From the NCBI RefSeq assembly GCF_004843545.1, contig NZ_CP039457.1, positions 2,012,501-2,076,500 on the forward strand: DNA of 64,000 nucleotides, written 5' to 3'. Below the pieces are notes generated by a model. That model was not told where the DNA came from. It did no database searches and saw nothing but the letters and a program-made list of their open reading frames with translations. This DNA is from Streptococcus pasteurianus (lineage in GTDB: Bacteria > Bacillota > Bacilli > Lactobacillales > Streptococcaceae). Within the stretch, counting starts at the first letter, position 1, and each line of letters opens with the position of its first letter. This document shows positions 9,274 through 19,873 of this stretch, in pieces. The position numbers were made by a program, and so were the translations under genes.

Positions 9274-10734
9274 TTACTCTTCAGGCTGAACTTGACCAGC
9301 ATAGTAAGCTTCCTTGTCTTTTGCTCTTGCAAACTGAATTTGAGGGATTGCAAGCAAGAAGAGGCAGACAATAGCATAACCAATCGCACCAGCATATTTG
9401 AAAAGATAAGCAAATGGAACCCACGGAATTTCAAAGTCAATATTGCCATGGTAACCACCATATGCACCGAGATTAAGAAGTGATACCGCAACGGCACCAA
9501 GTGCCACTTGAATAACACCAGATAGGAAAGAAAGGACAACCGCAGCTTTCCAACCACCACGTTTATCAGCGTAAACAGCGATAGCCGCATTATCAAAAAA
9601 TACTGGCACAAATCCTGTGATAATCAGAACTGGATTTTTGAAAATAATCAATAAGAGAATGGTAATCAACTGTCCAATAAGACCTGTCGCAAAACCAAAC
9701 AGTACCGCTGAAGGTGAACCAAAGCCAAATGATGCTGCAACATCGACCGCTGGGAATGAACCAGGAAGAAGCTTACTTGAAATTCCTTGGAAAGCATTCG
9801 TCAACTCAGCAACGAACATACGTACACCCTGCATCAAAATGAAAAGATAAACTGAGAAAGTGAACGATGTCTCAATCACATACATAAAGAACGATTGACT
9901 TGCAGGATTATAAACCGTACCAGATGTGATAACGTCTGCATTTGACATGATATCTGGTCCCAAAATATAGAGAATGGCACCAAAGAATACCAACATTAAT
10001 GTCGCAGAAGCGACGACAGTATCATGGAAAATATTCAAGAAAGTTGGTAATTTAAGATTATCAAGATTTTCTTCTTTTTTCCCAATTTTCGGAGCAATCT
10101 TATCAACAAACCAAATAGCAAATTGTTGTTGGTGTCCAATAGCGAACCCACCGCCACCAGTCAAACGTTGTGTTGGCTCAACAGTCATATTTGAACTAAC
10201 AGCCCAATAAAGCCCACAAACAATACCTACTGCCAACGTTCCCCAAAATTGATTGCGGAAGCTTGGAATCAATAGAATAATCATCAAAGTAACCGTAGCT
10301 GCTTGCTGAACCATGATATGACCAGTGATAAACAAAGTACGCACCTTTGTAATCTTACGAAACGCCACCAAGAAGATATTTAAGAAAAAACCAATCAACA
10401 AAGCTGTTGTTGCTGTCCCAACGAATTTAGGGAAATTATCCATAATATAATTATTAGCCGCCGTCAAACCAAAGTAAGGGTCAATAACTGCCGCACCAAT
10501 ATTAAAACGATAATTCAATGCCGCAAGAATTGGACGGAATGTGCTAACAAGTCCCGCAGAAGCTACATTTAAAATCATGTAACCTACTGTTGCCTTAACA
10601 AATCCAGCAAACACATCATACCAAGGTTTCTTCAAAAGAATATATCCGATTAAAACCAAGATACCTACAAAGAACGCTGGTTTTTGCAAAATATTTTGTG
10701 AAAACCAGTTAAGAATTGATAATAGGAAATCCAT
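9274..10734 (-). CDS. ulaA: L-ascorbate PTS permease, IIC component (UlaA)
   Basis: Integral membrane transporter of 486 aa, the usual length of the family (about 465-485). It has many hydrophobic segments, GGGGFAIGHQQQFAIWFVDK in the middle and VFFDNAAIAVYADKRGGWKAA near the end, both characteristic of UlaA. It is the first gene of the leftward ulaABCDEF operon, starting with ATG after AAAGGAG. The 5' region carries a perfect cre and a -10 without a strong -35, so carbon catabolite repression and activator-dependent induction are expected. Confidence 0.93.
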   Translation of the reverse strand: MDFLLSILNWFSQNILQKPAFFVGILVLIGYILLKKPWYDVFAGFVKATVGYMILNVASAGLVSTFRPILAALNYRFNIGAAVIDPYFGLTAANNYIMDNFPKFVGTATTALLIGFFLNIFLVAFRKITKVRTLFITGHIMVQQAATVTLMIILLIPSFRNQFWGTLAVGIVCGLYWAVSSNMTVEPTQRLTGGGGFAIGHQQQFAIWFVDKIAPKIGKKEENLDNLKLPTFLNIFHDTVVASATLMLVFFGAILYILGPDIMSNADVITSGTVYNPASQSFFMYVIETSFTFSVYLFILMQGVRMFVAELTNAFQGISSKLLPGSFPAVDVAASFGFGSPSAVLFGFATGLIGQLITILLLIIFKNPVLIITGFVPVFFDNAAIAVYADKRGGWKAAVVLSFLSGVIQVALGAVAVSLLNLGAYGGYHGNIDFEIPWVPFAYLFKYAGAIGYAIVCLFLLAIPQIQFARAKDKEAYYAGQVQPEE

Positions 10735-10779
10735 GAGATTACTCCTTTTCTATATTAGTTTTGTAATTTCTTTATGTTT

Positions 10780-10808
10780 ATTATAGAAAATGTAAGCGCA
10801 AACAAAAA
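10780..10808 (-). promoter_or_regulatory. ulaA promoter with overlapping perfect cre site
   Basis: The minus strand has TATAAT (10785-10780) with only TTTTTG 17 bp upstream (10808-10803). Between them, 10790-10804 reads ATGTAAGCGCAAACA on the plus strand and matches the CcpA cre consensus at all 15 positions. Overlap with the spacer predicts direct repression by CcpA; the poor -35 predicts need for an activator such as the PRD protein at 4023-5681. Confidence 0.75.
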
Positions 10809-11305
10809 GGGCAAAAAAAACACAAGGAAGTGTGCAAAAATGTACTGAACCATATGCAGCAATTCCCTGATTTTCTCTTATCTATTAACATTTCTAAAAA
10901 ATAGCTTTTATCCTGTATTAGGAATTCTTTTACAACTAAGTAGAAATTAACTAATCGTTTTTCCCACATCACCTACATTTCTTTTTTATCACTTAGACAC
11001 CATATGTGCAAAATATATTATAAGTTACATATTCTTACGAAAATCTGATATTTAATTTTGAATCATACTTTTGTGGAGGTAAAACCAGTTATGATATGTC
11101 AACTATTCTAGCTAACTTTTTATTAACATAAATTTCAACAACATAAGAACAGCTCCAGATTTTTTGGAACATTTAAATATCTTATATCATGTTTCCGTTC
11201 AGTAATGCATAATTAGCTCATAACATTAAAACTTAGGATCTCTATTAGATTTACAATGATAGAATTATTAGGAAGTTACATTTCATATAATAGATTCCAT
11301 GATAT
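10809..11305. other. Long intergenic region upstream of ulaA, no gene seen
   Basis: About 500 bp of AT-rich DNA between the ulaA promoter and the purA terminator. I find no ORF with a credible RBS on either strand and no RNA gene I recognise. Binding sites for the ula activator may lie in the ulaA-proximal part. Confidence 0.5.
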
Positions 11306-11336
11306 TTAAAAACCACCGAAACCGAAGTTCCGATGG
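11306..11336 (-). terminator. purA terminator with UUCG tetraloop
   Basis: On the minus strand CCATCGGAAC and GTTTCGGTGG pair over 10 bp (with G-U pairs) around a TTCG loop closed by C-G, followed by TTTTTAAA. This is a strong intrinsic terminator 100 bp past the purA stop. Confidence 0.85.
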
Positions 11337-11436
11337 TATTAGAAAATATAAATATGAAAAGAAAAGTTTAGGAGTAATGTTAGTATAGTGAGAACAACTT
11401 AAACTATCCTAAATTTTTCCGATAAGTGTCTTTTTC

Positions 11437-12885
<1,449 letters not shown>

Positions 12886-12891
12886 CAACTT

Positions 12892-12955
12892 ATTATATGC
12901 AATTTCTGATTTTTTTTCAATATTTGATGACAAAATATTATTTTTCCCGAACGTT
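12892..12955 (-). promoter_or_regulatory. purA promoter and PurBox-like site
   Basis: Minus-strand TTGAAA (12920-12915), a 17-bp spacer and TATAAT (12897-12892) form a near-consensus promoter. At 12947-12952 the plus strand reads CCGAAC within TTTCCCGAACGTT, the core of the lactococcal/streptococcal PurR PurBox (AWWWCCGAACWWT), centred about 64 bp upstream of the predicted start. The flanks match imperfectly. Confidence 0.6.
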
Positions 12956-13239
12956 TTTAGATTTTAAAAAAAAGCAGCTTTAAACAGATACTTTTTCGCC
13001 CCTCCGTTAAAAGTTCATCCAGTAATCCTTGCCCGCAAATGCGATAGCCACTGCATTTCCTGAAAAAATGCCTGAAAATTCTGGTAAAACGTGTCAAAAA
13101 TCTTGCTTTTTTAGCAACTTTTCCCTAGAATAGTTTTACATTTATCAACAACGACCGACTATTTTTTGACAAATATTTATCACTAAAGAACTGTCAGATT
13201 TCAGATAGATTATTATAGATTATTAATGAGGAGATTACC

Positions 13240-15492
13240 ATGACATTGAACGGATTATTACAAAAATCACCCGCAAGTCTCCCTATCCTTCAAGCAACTT
13301 TTGGCTTAGAAAGAGAGAGCCTTCGCATTAGTAAAATAAATCACAGAGTTGCCCAAACTAAGCACCCTGAAATTTTGGGGAGTCGCTCATTTCACCCTTA
13401 CATTCAGACGGATTACAGCGAGCCACAGATAGAGTTAATCACTCCGATTGCCAACTCAACTAGTGAAGTTCTACGTTTTCTTGGCGCTATCACAGATGTC
13501 ATTGGGCGATCAATCAACAAAGATGAGTACCTTTGGCCTTTATCAATGCCACCAAAACTAACGGCTGATGAGATTGCTATTGCCAGTCTAGAGGATCACT
13601 GGGAACGCCAATACCGCGACCATTTAGCAAAAGTGTATGGCAAGGTGCTTCAATCCATGTCTGGAATCCATTACAACATGGAGCTGGGTGCTAACCTTGT
13701 GACTGCTCTTTTTGAAGAAAGTGACTATACCTCTCTAATCGCCTTTAAAAACGACCTCTACCTCAAATTAGCTCAAAACTTCCTACGTTTTCGTTGGTTA
13801 TTGACTTATTTGTATGGGGCTTCGCCAATAGCAGAGCAGGGATTTCTTGACAAACCACTTGATAAGCCTGTTCGCTCACTCCGCAATAGTCACCTTGGCT
13901 ATGTTAATCATGACGACATTCAAGTATCCTACCAAAGCCTTGAACGTTATATTTCTGACATTGAACATTATGTCAATTCTGGTCAGCTCATTGCTGAAAA
14001 AGAATTTTACTCAGCTGTCCGACTTCGTGGCAGCAAACACAATCGCGATTATTTAAAAAAAGGCATTACTTACCTTGAGTTCCGTTGTTTTGATATCAAT
14101 CCTTTTGACCATCGCGGCATCACCCAAGAAACACTTGATACGGTGCACCTTTTCGCCTTGGCACTTCTTTGGTTAGATGATAGCTTTGCTATTGACCAAG
14201 ATATTGCTGACGCAAAAGCGCTTAATGACCGCATCGCTCTTAGCCACCCACTTGAGAAATTGCCACAAGAAGCACCTGCTGACCTTATCCTTTCTGCCAT
14301 GCAAGCAGTCGTTGAACACTTTGATTTGCCAGAGCATTATCACACCCTACTCGAAAATGTCAAAGCACAGATTGAACACCCTGAATTGACCATTGGTGGA
14401 CGTTTAGTGACAGAAATTGACCACCTCTCTTTGGAAACATTTGGGCAAGAAAAAGGGCAAGCCTATCACGACTATGCTTGGCATGCTCATTATGCCCTCA
14501 AAGGCTATGAGAATATGGAGCTTTCCACTCAATTATTACTTTTTGATGCCATTCAAAAGGGAGTAAACGTTAATATTCTTGATGAAAATGACCAGTTTCT
14601 CAAACTTTGGCATGGTGACCATGTTGAATACGTCAAAAATGCCAATATGACTGCCAAAGATAATTACATTACACCACTTGTCATGGAAAATAAGGTAGTC
14701 ACGAAGAAATTGCTAGCACAAGCAGGCTTCCCAGTCCCAGCTGGACAAGAATTCGACGACAAAGATACCGCTCTCCGCTATTTTTCACAAGTCAAAGACA
14801 AGGCTATCGTTGTCAAACCAAAATCGACTAACTACGGACTAGGTATCTCAATTTTCAAAGAATCTGCTGACCTTGCTTCTTACCAAAGCGCTCTAGACAT
14901 TGCCTTTGCTGAAGATGACACGATTTTAGTTGAAGAATTTATCTCTGGAACTGAATATCGCTTCTTCGTTCTTGATGGTAAATGCGAAGCGGTGCTTCTG
15001 CGAATTGCTGCTAACGTGGTTGGTGATGGTACACACACGATTGCGGAATTGGTTGACCTTAAAAATCAAAATCCACTCCGTGGCTACAATCACCGTTCAC
15101 CACTTGAAATCATTGAACTAGGCGACATTGAACGCCTCATGTTAGAGCAACAAGGATACACACCAGATGACATTCTCCCTGAAGGTGTCAAGGTTGATTT
15201 ACGCCGTAACTCTAACATTTCAACTGGCGGTGATTCCATTGACGTTACCGAAGCCATGAACAAATCTTATCAACAACTAGCAGCTCAAATGGCTAGCGCT
15301 ATCGGTGCTTGGGTTTGTGGGGTAGATTTGATTATTCCTGACGAAAATCTCAATGCTAGTAAAGAAGAGCCAAACTGCTCGTGTATCGAGCTGAATTTCA
15401 ATCCAGCAATGTACATGCACACTTATTGCCACGCAGGAAAAGGGCAAGCATTGACACCAAAAATCCTAGCAAAACTCTTCCCAGAAATCTAA
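13240..15492 (+). CDS. gshF: Bifunctional glutamate-cysteine ligase/glutathione synthetase (GshF)
   Basis: A single 750-aa protein that makes glutathione from Glu, Cys and Gly in two ATP-dependent steps, as in several streptococci. The first two thirds is the glutamate-cysteine ligase (FGLERESLRI at the start, GIHYNMELG, LRGSKHNRDYLKKGITYLEFRCFD). The last third is an ATP-grasp domain (VVKPKSTNYGLGISIF, VEEFISGTEYRFFVLDGKCEA, CIELNFNPAMYMHTY). Length fits the family. It starts at an ATG 7 nt after GAGGAG. A TTGACA lies at 13166-13171, but the matching -10 is poor. It is monocistronic and diverges from purA. Confidence 0.96.
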   Translation: MTLNGLLQKSPASLPILQATFGLERESLRISKINHRVAQTKHPEILGSRSFHPYIQTDYSEPQIELITPIANSTSEVLRFLGAITDVIGRSINKDEYLWPLSMPPKLTADEIAIASLEDHWERQYRDHLAKVYGKVLQSMSGIHYNMELGANLVTALFEESDYTSLIAFKNDLYLKLAQNFLRFRWLLTYLYGASPIAEQGFLDKPLDKPVRSLRNSHLGYVNHDDIQVSYQSLERYISDIEHYVNSGQLIAEKEFYSAVRLRGSKHNRDYLKKGITYLEFRCFDINPFDHRGITQETLDTVHLFALALLWLDDSFAIDQDIADAKALNDRIALSHPLEKLPQEAPADLILSAMQAVVEHFDLPEHYHTLLENVKAQIEHPELTIGGRLVTEIDHLSLETFGQEKGQAYHDYAWHAHYALKGYENMELSTQLLLFDAIQKGVNVNILDENDQFLKLWHGDHVEYVKNANMTAKDNYITPLVMENKVVTKKLLAQAGFPVPAGQEFDDKDTALRYFSQVKDKAIVVKPKSTNYGLGISIFKESADLASYQSALDIAFAEDDTILVEEFISGTEYRFFVLDGKCEAVLLRIAANVVGDGTHTIAELVDLKNQNPLRGYNHRSPLEIIELGDIERLMLEQQGYTPDDILPEGVKVDLRRNSNISTGGDSIDVTEAMNKSYQQLAAQMASAIGAWVCGVDLIIPDENLNASKEEPNCSCIELNFNPAMYMHTYCHAGKGQALTPKILAKLFPEI

Positions 15493-15614
15493 AAAAATTT
15501 CTATCACACCTGTAAATAAAAAATCTGTCTCAAAGTACAGTCATTACTTGTCATCAAGCACCATTTTGCGATAAAATAAATACAAAATCAGATAGAAATG
15601 GACTGACTAACATT

Positions 15615-16442
15615 ATGCCACGTTATGGTAGACCTCCAAGAGGTGGAAACGGTATTTTCACCGCTATTATCGGAGTTATTATTCTTATTGCTTTGCTTGA
15701 GAGCCTTTTAGAAATCATTTTACCTATTGTTCTTATTGCAGGGGTTGGATATGGTGTTTATTATTTGGCAACCAAGCAGACACGACTTGAAAAAGTCAAT
15801 ACCGAACAACGTTTACAAGATTTAAAAGATAGTATTAGACTGGCTGACCGCCAAGTTAAACTTTTGGATAATTACCTTGATGAAAAAGATTACACGCAAT
15901 ATGTTGTCGTTGCGCGCCAGCTATTGCCCAAAATCCGCAACATCAAAACTGAAGTCACTGACTTAAAATCTAAAATGGACCTCAAAATCTCTAAACGTAT
16001 CCTTCAGAAAGCAGAGAGTGTTGAGGAAGATATCTTGTTACAACTGGAAAAATTGGACGTTTCACCAGCAACACCGCAAGCTTCAGGTGAAGAAAAAGAA
16101 TTGCTTCAATACGCTCCCGAGTTGACCAAGCTTTACAACAACATTCAAAAAGACCACTTAACCATTCTGGAAAAGATTGAAAATGCGGATAACAAAGAAG
16201 AATTAACCGCCCTTCACGAAGCAGACATGGAACGTTTTCGAGATATTTTAGAGGGTTATCTCAAAATCAAAAAATCTCCAAAAGATTATTACAATGCCGA
16301 GGAACGTTTGGCACAGGCCAAAACAGCTATGGAAAAATTTGACTTGGCATTAGACGAAACATTGAGAAAACTGAACGAAAGTGATTTAAAAGACTTTGAT
16401 ATTAGCCTTCGTATGATGGCTGACGATGACACAAACTTATAA
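15615..16442 (+). CDS. xpaC: XpaC-like 5-bromo-4-chloroindolyl phosphate hydrolysis family membrane protein
   Basis: 275 aa. A basic, glycine-rich N-terminus (MPRYGRPPRGGNG) precedes two closely spaced hydrophobic segments (about 14-53), followed by a charged, coiled-coil-rich cytoplasmic part. This is the layout of the XpaC family, nearly always found directly before telA as here (29 bp). Its biochemical role is not settled; with TelA it is linked to envelope stress and toxic-anion tolerance. The RBS is weak (GGACTG, 9 nt from the ATG). Confidence 0.8.
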   Translation: MPRYGRPPRGGNGIFTAIIGVIILIALLESLLEIILPIVLIAGVGYGVYYLATKQTRLEKVNTEQRLQDLKDSIRLADRQVKLLDNYLDEKDYTQYVVVARQLLPKIRNIKTEVTDLKSKMDLKISKRILQKAESVEEDILLQLEKLDVSPATPQASGEEKELLQYAPELTKLYNNIQKDHLTILEKIENADNKEELTALHEADMERFRDILEGYLKIKKSPKDYYNAEERLAQAKTAMEKFDLALDETLRKLNESDLKDFDISLRMMADDDTNL

Positions 16443-16471
16443 TGTTGCCTTGCACATAAAGGAGAATTCTA

Positions 16472-17749
16472 ATGGCTGATACTTTCAACTTTGATATTGA
16501 TAAAATCGCTGAAAATGCGATTACAAAAACAGATAAAACAACTGAAATTATTGTTTCAAGCGACACCAGCTCAACAGGACAAGTCTCATTCTACGACAAA
16601 TTGTCACCTGAACAACAATCAGCAATTACAGCTAAAGCACCTGCTTTGATCGATAATTTCGTTGCTGACCAAAATGCTCTTCTTGATTTTGGAACATCAG
16701 CTGTTGAGGAAGTCAACACGACTGTCAATCGCATTTTGTCAGAGCAAAAGAAACTTGAAATTCCTCAAGTAGATGAATTGCTCAAAAACACCAACCGCGA
16801 ACTAAACGGCTTTATCGCCAAATACAAAGATGCTAAACCTGCTGAGCTTGAAAAGAAACCAAATTTCTTGCAAAAACTTTTCAAACAAGGTAAAGACACT
16901 TTGCAAGAATTCTATTTTGATTCGCAAAATATTGAACAAAAAATGGATGGCATGGCTGCCGCTGTTGTCAAACAAGAAGAAACCTTAGCACGTAACATTG
17001 TCTCTGCTGAAATGCTTATTGAGGACAATAACAAATCTATCGAAAATCTTGTCGGTGTCATTGCTTTCATCGAAGCCGCTCAAACCGAAGGCGCCAACCG
17101 TGCTAGCCAATTGCAAAATGAAATTACTACACTTGATAGCGCAACGCCTGAATACCAAACAAAATCAGACGAATTGGCACGCATGACCGAAGTCATCAAT
17201 ACATTGGAACAACAACACACCGAATACCTCAGTCGCCTTTATGTCGCTTGGACAACAACGCCACAAATGCGCAACATGGTTAAAGTGTCATCAGATATGC
17301 GTCAAAAACTTGGCATGCTACGTCGCAACACCATTCCGACAATGAAATTGTCAATTGCCCAACTCGGTATTCTACAACAATCGGTCAAATCTGGCGTAAC
17401 TGCTGATGCTATTGTCAATGCTAATAACGCTGCGCTTCAAATGCTTGCTGAAACAAGCAAAGAAGCCATTCCAATGCTTGAACGCACAGCACAAAGCCCA
17501 ACCGTTTCAATCCAATCCGTGACCGCACTTGCTGAAAGCCTCGTCGAACAAAATAACGGCATTATTGCTGCAATCGACAACGGTCGACAACAGCGTGCTC
17601 AACTCGAAGCAGCCGTTGTTAAATCTGCTGAGACAATCAACGATTCTGTTAAAATTCGTGACCAAAAAATCATCGAAGCTCTCCTCAACGAAGGTAAAGA
17701 AAGCCAAGAAAATGTTAAAAAGAAAGACATCACACCAGAAAACGACTAA
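16472..17749 (+). CDS. telA: Toxic anion resistance protein, TelA family
   Basis: Cytoplasmic, highly helical protein of 425 aa. No membrane segment is seen. The family hallmark region TTPQMRNMVKVSSDMRQKLGMLRRNTIPTMKLSIAQLG lies at about 255-295, followed by NAALQMLAETSKEA. Originally tied to tellurite resistance, the family is now seen with envelope-stress responses. AAAGGAG precedes the ATG by 8 nt. It forms a two-gene operon with xpaC, closed by a terminator at 17814-17855. Confidence 0.88.
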   Translation: MADTFNFDIDKIAENAITKTDKTTEIIVSSDTSSTGQVSFYDKLSPEQQSAITAKAPALIDNFVADQNALLDFGTSAVEEVNTTVNRILSEQKKLEIPQVDELLKNTNRELNGFIAKYKDAKPAELEKKPNFLQKLFKQGKDTLQEFYFDSQNIEQKMDGMAAAVVKQEETLARNIVSAEMLIEDNNKSIENLVGVIAFIEAAQTEGANRASQLQNEITTLDSATPEYQTKSDELARMTEVINTLEQQHTEYLSRLYVAWTTTPQMRNMVKVSSDMRQKLGMLRRNTIPTMKLSIAQLGILQQSVKSGVTADAIVNANNAALQMLAETSKEAIPMLERTAQSPTVSIQSVTALAESLVEQNNGIIAAIDNGRQQRAQLEAAVVKSAETINDSVKIRDQKIIEALLNEGKESQENVKKKDITPEND

Positions 17750-17813
17750 GAGAATCGACTAGTATAATGCGAGCAACTCGCTATCAACTAACTGCAACAT
17801 CATAAAAATTACC

Positions 17814-17855
17814 AACTGCCTTGCTCCTCACTTTAAGGAATAGGGCAGTTTTACT
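17814..17855 (+). terminator. Terminator after telA
   Basis: AACTGCC (17814-17820) pairs with GGCAGTT (17844-17850), with an additional inner CTCC/GGAA-type pairing, followed by TTACTTTTCC. Confidence 0.7.
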
Positions 17856-17948
17856 TTTCCAAACAAACTACCAGACTTAAAGCCCTAATTTTCTCCCAGA
17901 TGATTACGCTTTTACCAACCACAATACTAGCCCATCAAATTTGCTTTG

Positions 17949-17966
17949 TGTTATAATGTTCTTATG
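17949..17966 (+). promoter_or_regulatory. Extended -10 six bases before the hslO ATG (leaderless start)
   Basis: TGTTATAAT (17949-17957) is an extended -10. The ATG of hslO is at 17964-17966, six bases later, exactly where transcription should begin. No Shine-Dalgarno is present, so the mRNA looks leaderless. Confidence 0.6.
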
Positions 17967-18830
17967 GATAAACTTATAAAATCAATTTCAAAATCTGGTT
18001 CTTTCCGTGCTTATGTGCTTAATAGCACTGAGACGGTTAGATCTGCACAAGAAAAACATCAGACACTTTCTAGCTCTACTGTTGCCCTAGGTAGAACGCT
18101 TATTGCCAATCAAATCCTAGCTGCCAATCAGAAAGGAGACAGCAAAGTAACCGTCAAAGTTATTGGTGATAGCTCACTTGGTCACATTATCTCTGTGGCT
18201 GATACTAAAGGACATGTCAAAGGCTATATTCAAAATACTGGCGTTGATATTAAGAAAACCGCTACTGGCGAAGTCATGGTTGGACCATTCATGGGTGCTG
18301 GTCAATTCGTTGTCATCACAGACTACGGTACAGGTAACCCTTACACTTCTTCAACACCACTTGTCTCAGGTGAAATCGGTGAAGATTTGGCTTTTTATTT
18401 GACTGAATCTGAACAAACACCTTCTGCCGTTGGGCTTAACGTTCTTCTTGACGACAATGACAAGGTCGAAGTTGCTGGTGGCTTTATGTTGCAAGTCCTT
18501 CCAGGTGCTTCTGAAGAAGAAATCAACCGCTATGAAAAACGTATCCAAGAAATGCCTGCTATTTCAAAACTTTTGGAATCTGACGACCACGTTGAAGCTC
18601 TTTTAAAAGCAATCTATGGCGAGGATGAGTACAAAGTCCTTGCTGAAGAAGAAATCGGCTTTAATTGTGATTGTTCACGTGAACGTTTTGAAGCTGCTCT
18701 TGTCACTCTTGGCAAAGAAGAACTCAAAGCCATGAAAGACGAGGACCACGGTGCCGAAATCACTTGCCAATTCTGTGGTAAAACTTACAACTTCACCGAA
18801 AATGACTTGGAGGGATTAATCAATGACTAA
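17964..18830 (+). CDS. hslO: 33 kDa redox-regulated chaperonin Hsp33
   Basis: Holdase chaperone of 288 aa activated by oxidative unfolding. The C-terminal zinc centre is visible as CDC near residue 233 and CQFC near residue 266. The N-terminus [20 protein letters not shown] is the family start, so I place it at the ATG at 17964 rather than the in-frame TTG at 17946, which lies in the promoter. The gene overlaps dusB by 8 bp, so the two are co-transcribed and probably translationally coupled. Confidence 0.95.
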   Translation: MDKLIKSISKSGSFRAYVLNSTETVRSAQEKHQTLSSSTVALGRTLIANQILAANQKGDSKVTVKVIGDSSLGHIISVADTKGHVKGYIQNTGVDIKKTATGEVMVGPFMGAGQFVVITDYGTGNPYTSSTPLVSGEIGEDLAFYLTESEQTPSAVGLNVLLDDNDKVEVAGGFMLQVLPGASEEEINRYEKRIQEMPAISKLLESDDHVEALLKAIYGEDEYKVLAEEEIGFNCDCSRERFEAALVTLGKEELKAMKDEDHGAEITCQFCGKTYNFTENDLEGLIND

Positions 18831-19800
18831 ACTCAGCTCATCATTTATGATTGGTGATGTTGAAATTCCTCACCGTACGGTGCTAGCACCCATGGCAGGA
18901 GTGACAAATTCTGCCTTTCGTACGATTGCAAAAGAATTTGGAGCGGGCTTAGTTGTCATGGAGATGATTTCTGAAAAAGGTCTCCTCTACAATAACGAAA
19001 AAACTCTTCACATGCTTCACATTGATGAAAATGAGCATCCAATGTCAATTCAATTATTTGGTGGTGACGCAGACGGACTTAAACGCGCAGCTGAATTCAT
19101 CCAAGAAAATACCAAAGCTGACATCGTTGACATCAATATGGGCTGCCCTGTGAATAAGGTTGTCAAAAATGAAGCAGGCGCAAAATGGCTCAAAGACCCT
19201 GATAAAATTTATCACATTATCAATGAAGTCACTTCTGTTCTCGATATTCCATTGACTGTCAAAATGCGTACTGGCTGGTCAGATAGTGAGCTCGCTGTTG
19301 AAAATGCACTTGCTGCCGAATCAGCTGGAGTGTCTGCCCTTGCTATGCATGGACGTACACGTGAGCAAATGTACACTGGAACATGTGACCACGAGACACT
19401 TGCTCGTGTTTCAAAAGCCATTACCAAAATTCCATTTATTGGAAACGGTGATGTCCGTAACGTTCACGATGCTAAATACATGATTGAAGAAATCGGTGTT
19501 GATGCCGTTATGGTTGGACGCGCAGCCATGAACAATCCATACATCTTCACTCAAATCAATCATTACTTTGAAACAGGCGAAGAACTGCCAGACCTTCCAT
19601 TTGTCAAAAAATTGGACATCGCAGAAGATCACCTCAAACGTCTCATCGACCTCAAAGGTGAAAAAATCGCTGTCCGTGAATTCCGTGGTTTAGCCCCACA
19701 CTACCTCCGTGGTACCGCTGGCGCTGCCAAAATCCGTGGAGCCGTCTCACGCGCAGAAACTATTGACGAAGTCAAAGAAATCTTTAACAGCTTACGATGA
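18823..19800 (+). CDS. dusB: tRNA-dihydrouridine synthase (DusB)
   Basis: FMN enzyme of 325 aa that reduces uridine to dihydrouridine in tRNA. Signatures: [14 protein letters not shown] at the N-terminus (flavin site), [18 protein letters not shown] with the catalytic Cys, [13 protein letters not shown], and FIGNGDV. It overlaps hslO by 8 bp, a common streptococcal pairing. It converges on clpC, and a bidirectional terminator separates the two. Confidence 0.95.
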   Translation: MTKLSSSFMIGDVEIPHRTVLAPMAGVTNSAFRTIAKEFGAGLVVMEMISEKGLLYNNEKTLHMLHIDENEHPMSIQLFGGDADGLKRAAEFIQENTKADIVDINMGCPVNKVVKNEAGAKWLKDPDKIYHIINEVTSVLDIPLTVKMRTGWSDSELAVENALAAESAGVSALAMHGRTREQMYTGTCDHETLARVSKAITKIPFIGNGDVRNVHDAKYMIEEIGVDAVMVGRAAMNNPYIFTQINHYFETGEELPDLPFVKKLDIAEDHLKRLIDLKGEKIAVREFRGLAPHYLRGTAGAAKIRGAVSRAETIDEVKEIFNSLR

Positions 19801-19827
19801 TTGGGAAATTTCACCGATAACAAACCC

Positions 19828-19864
19828 AAAAACAGCTACTAAGTTAAACTTAGCAGCTGTTTTT
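19828..19864. terminator. Bidirectional terminator between dusB and clpC
   Basis: AAAAACAGCTACTAAG and CTTAGCAGCTGTTTTT pair with one mismatch around TTAAA. A tracts and T tracts on both sides let it serve both convergent genes. Confidence 0.85.
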
Positions 19865-19873
19865 ATTTTATTA

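Noticed and set aside
10781-10972. 63-codon minus-strand frame upstream of ulaA
   Set aside because: It covers the ulaA promoter and cre site, and has no RBS or family features.
18672-18690. CACGTG-containing sequence in hslO as a parS site
   Set aside because: Only the central CACGTG and a few flanking bases fit; about 11 of 16 positions match and it lies in coding sequence.
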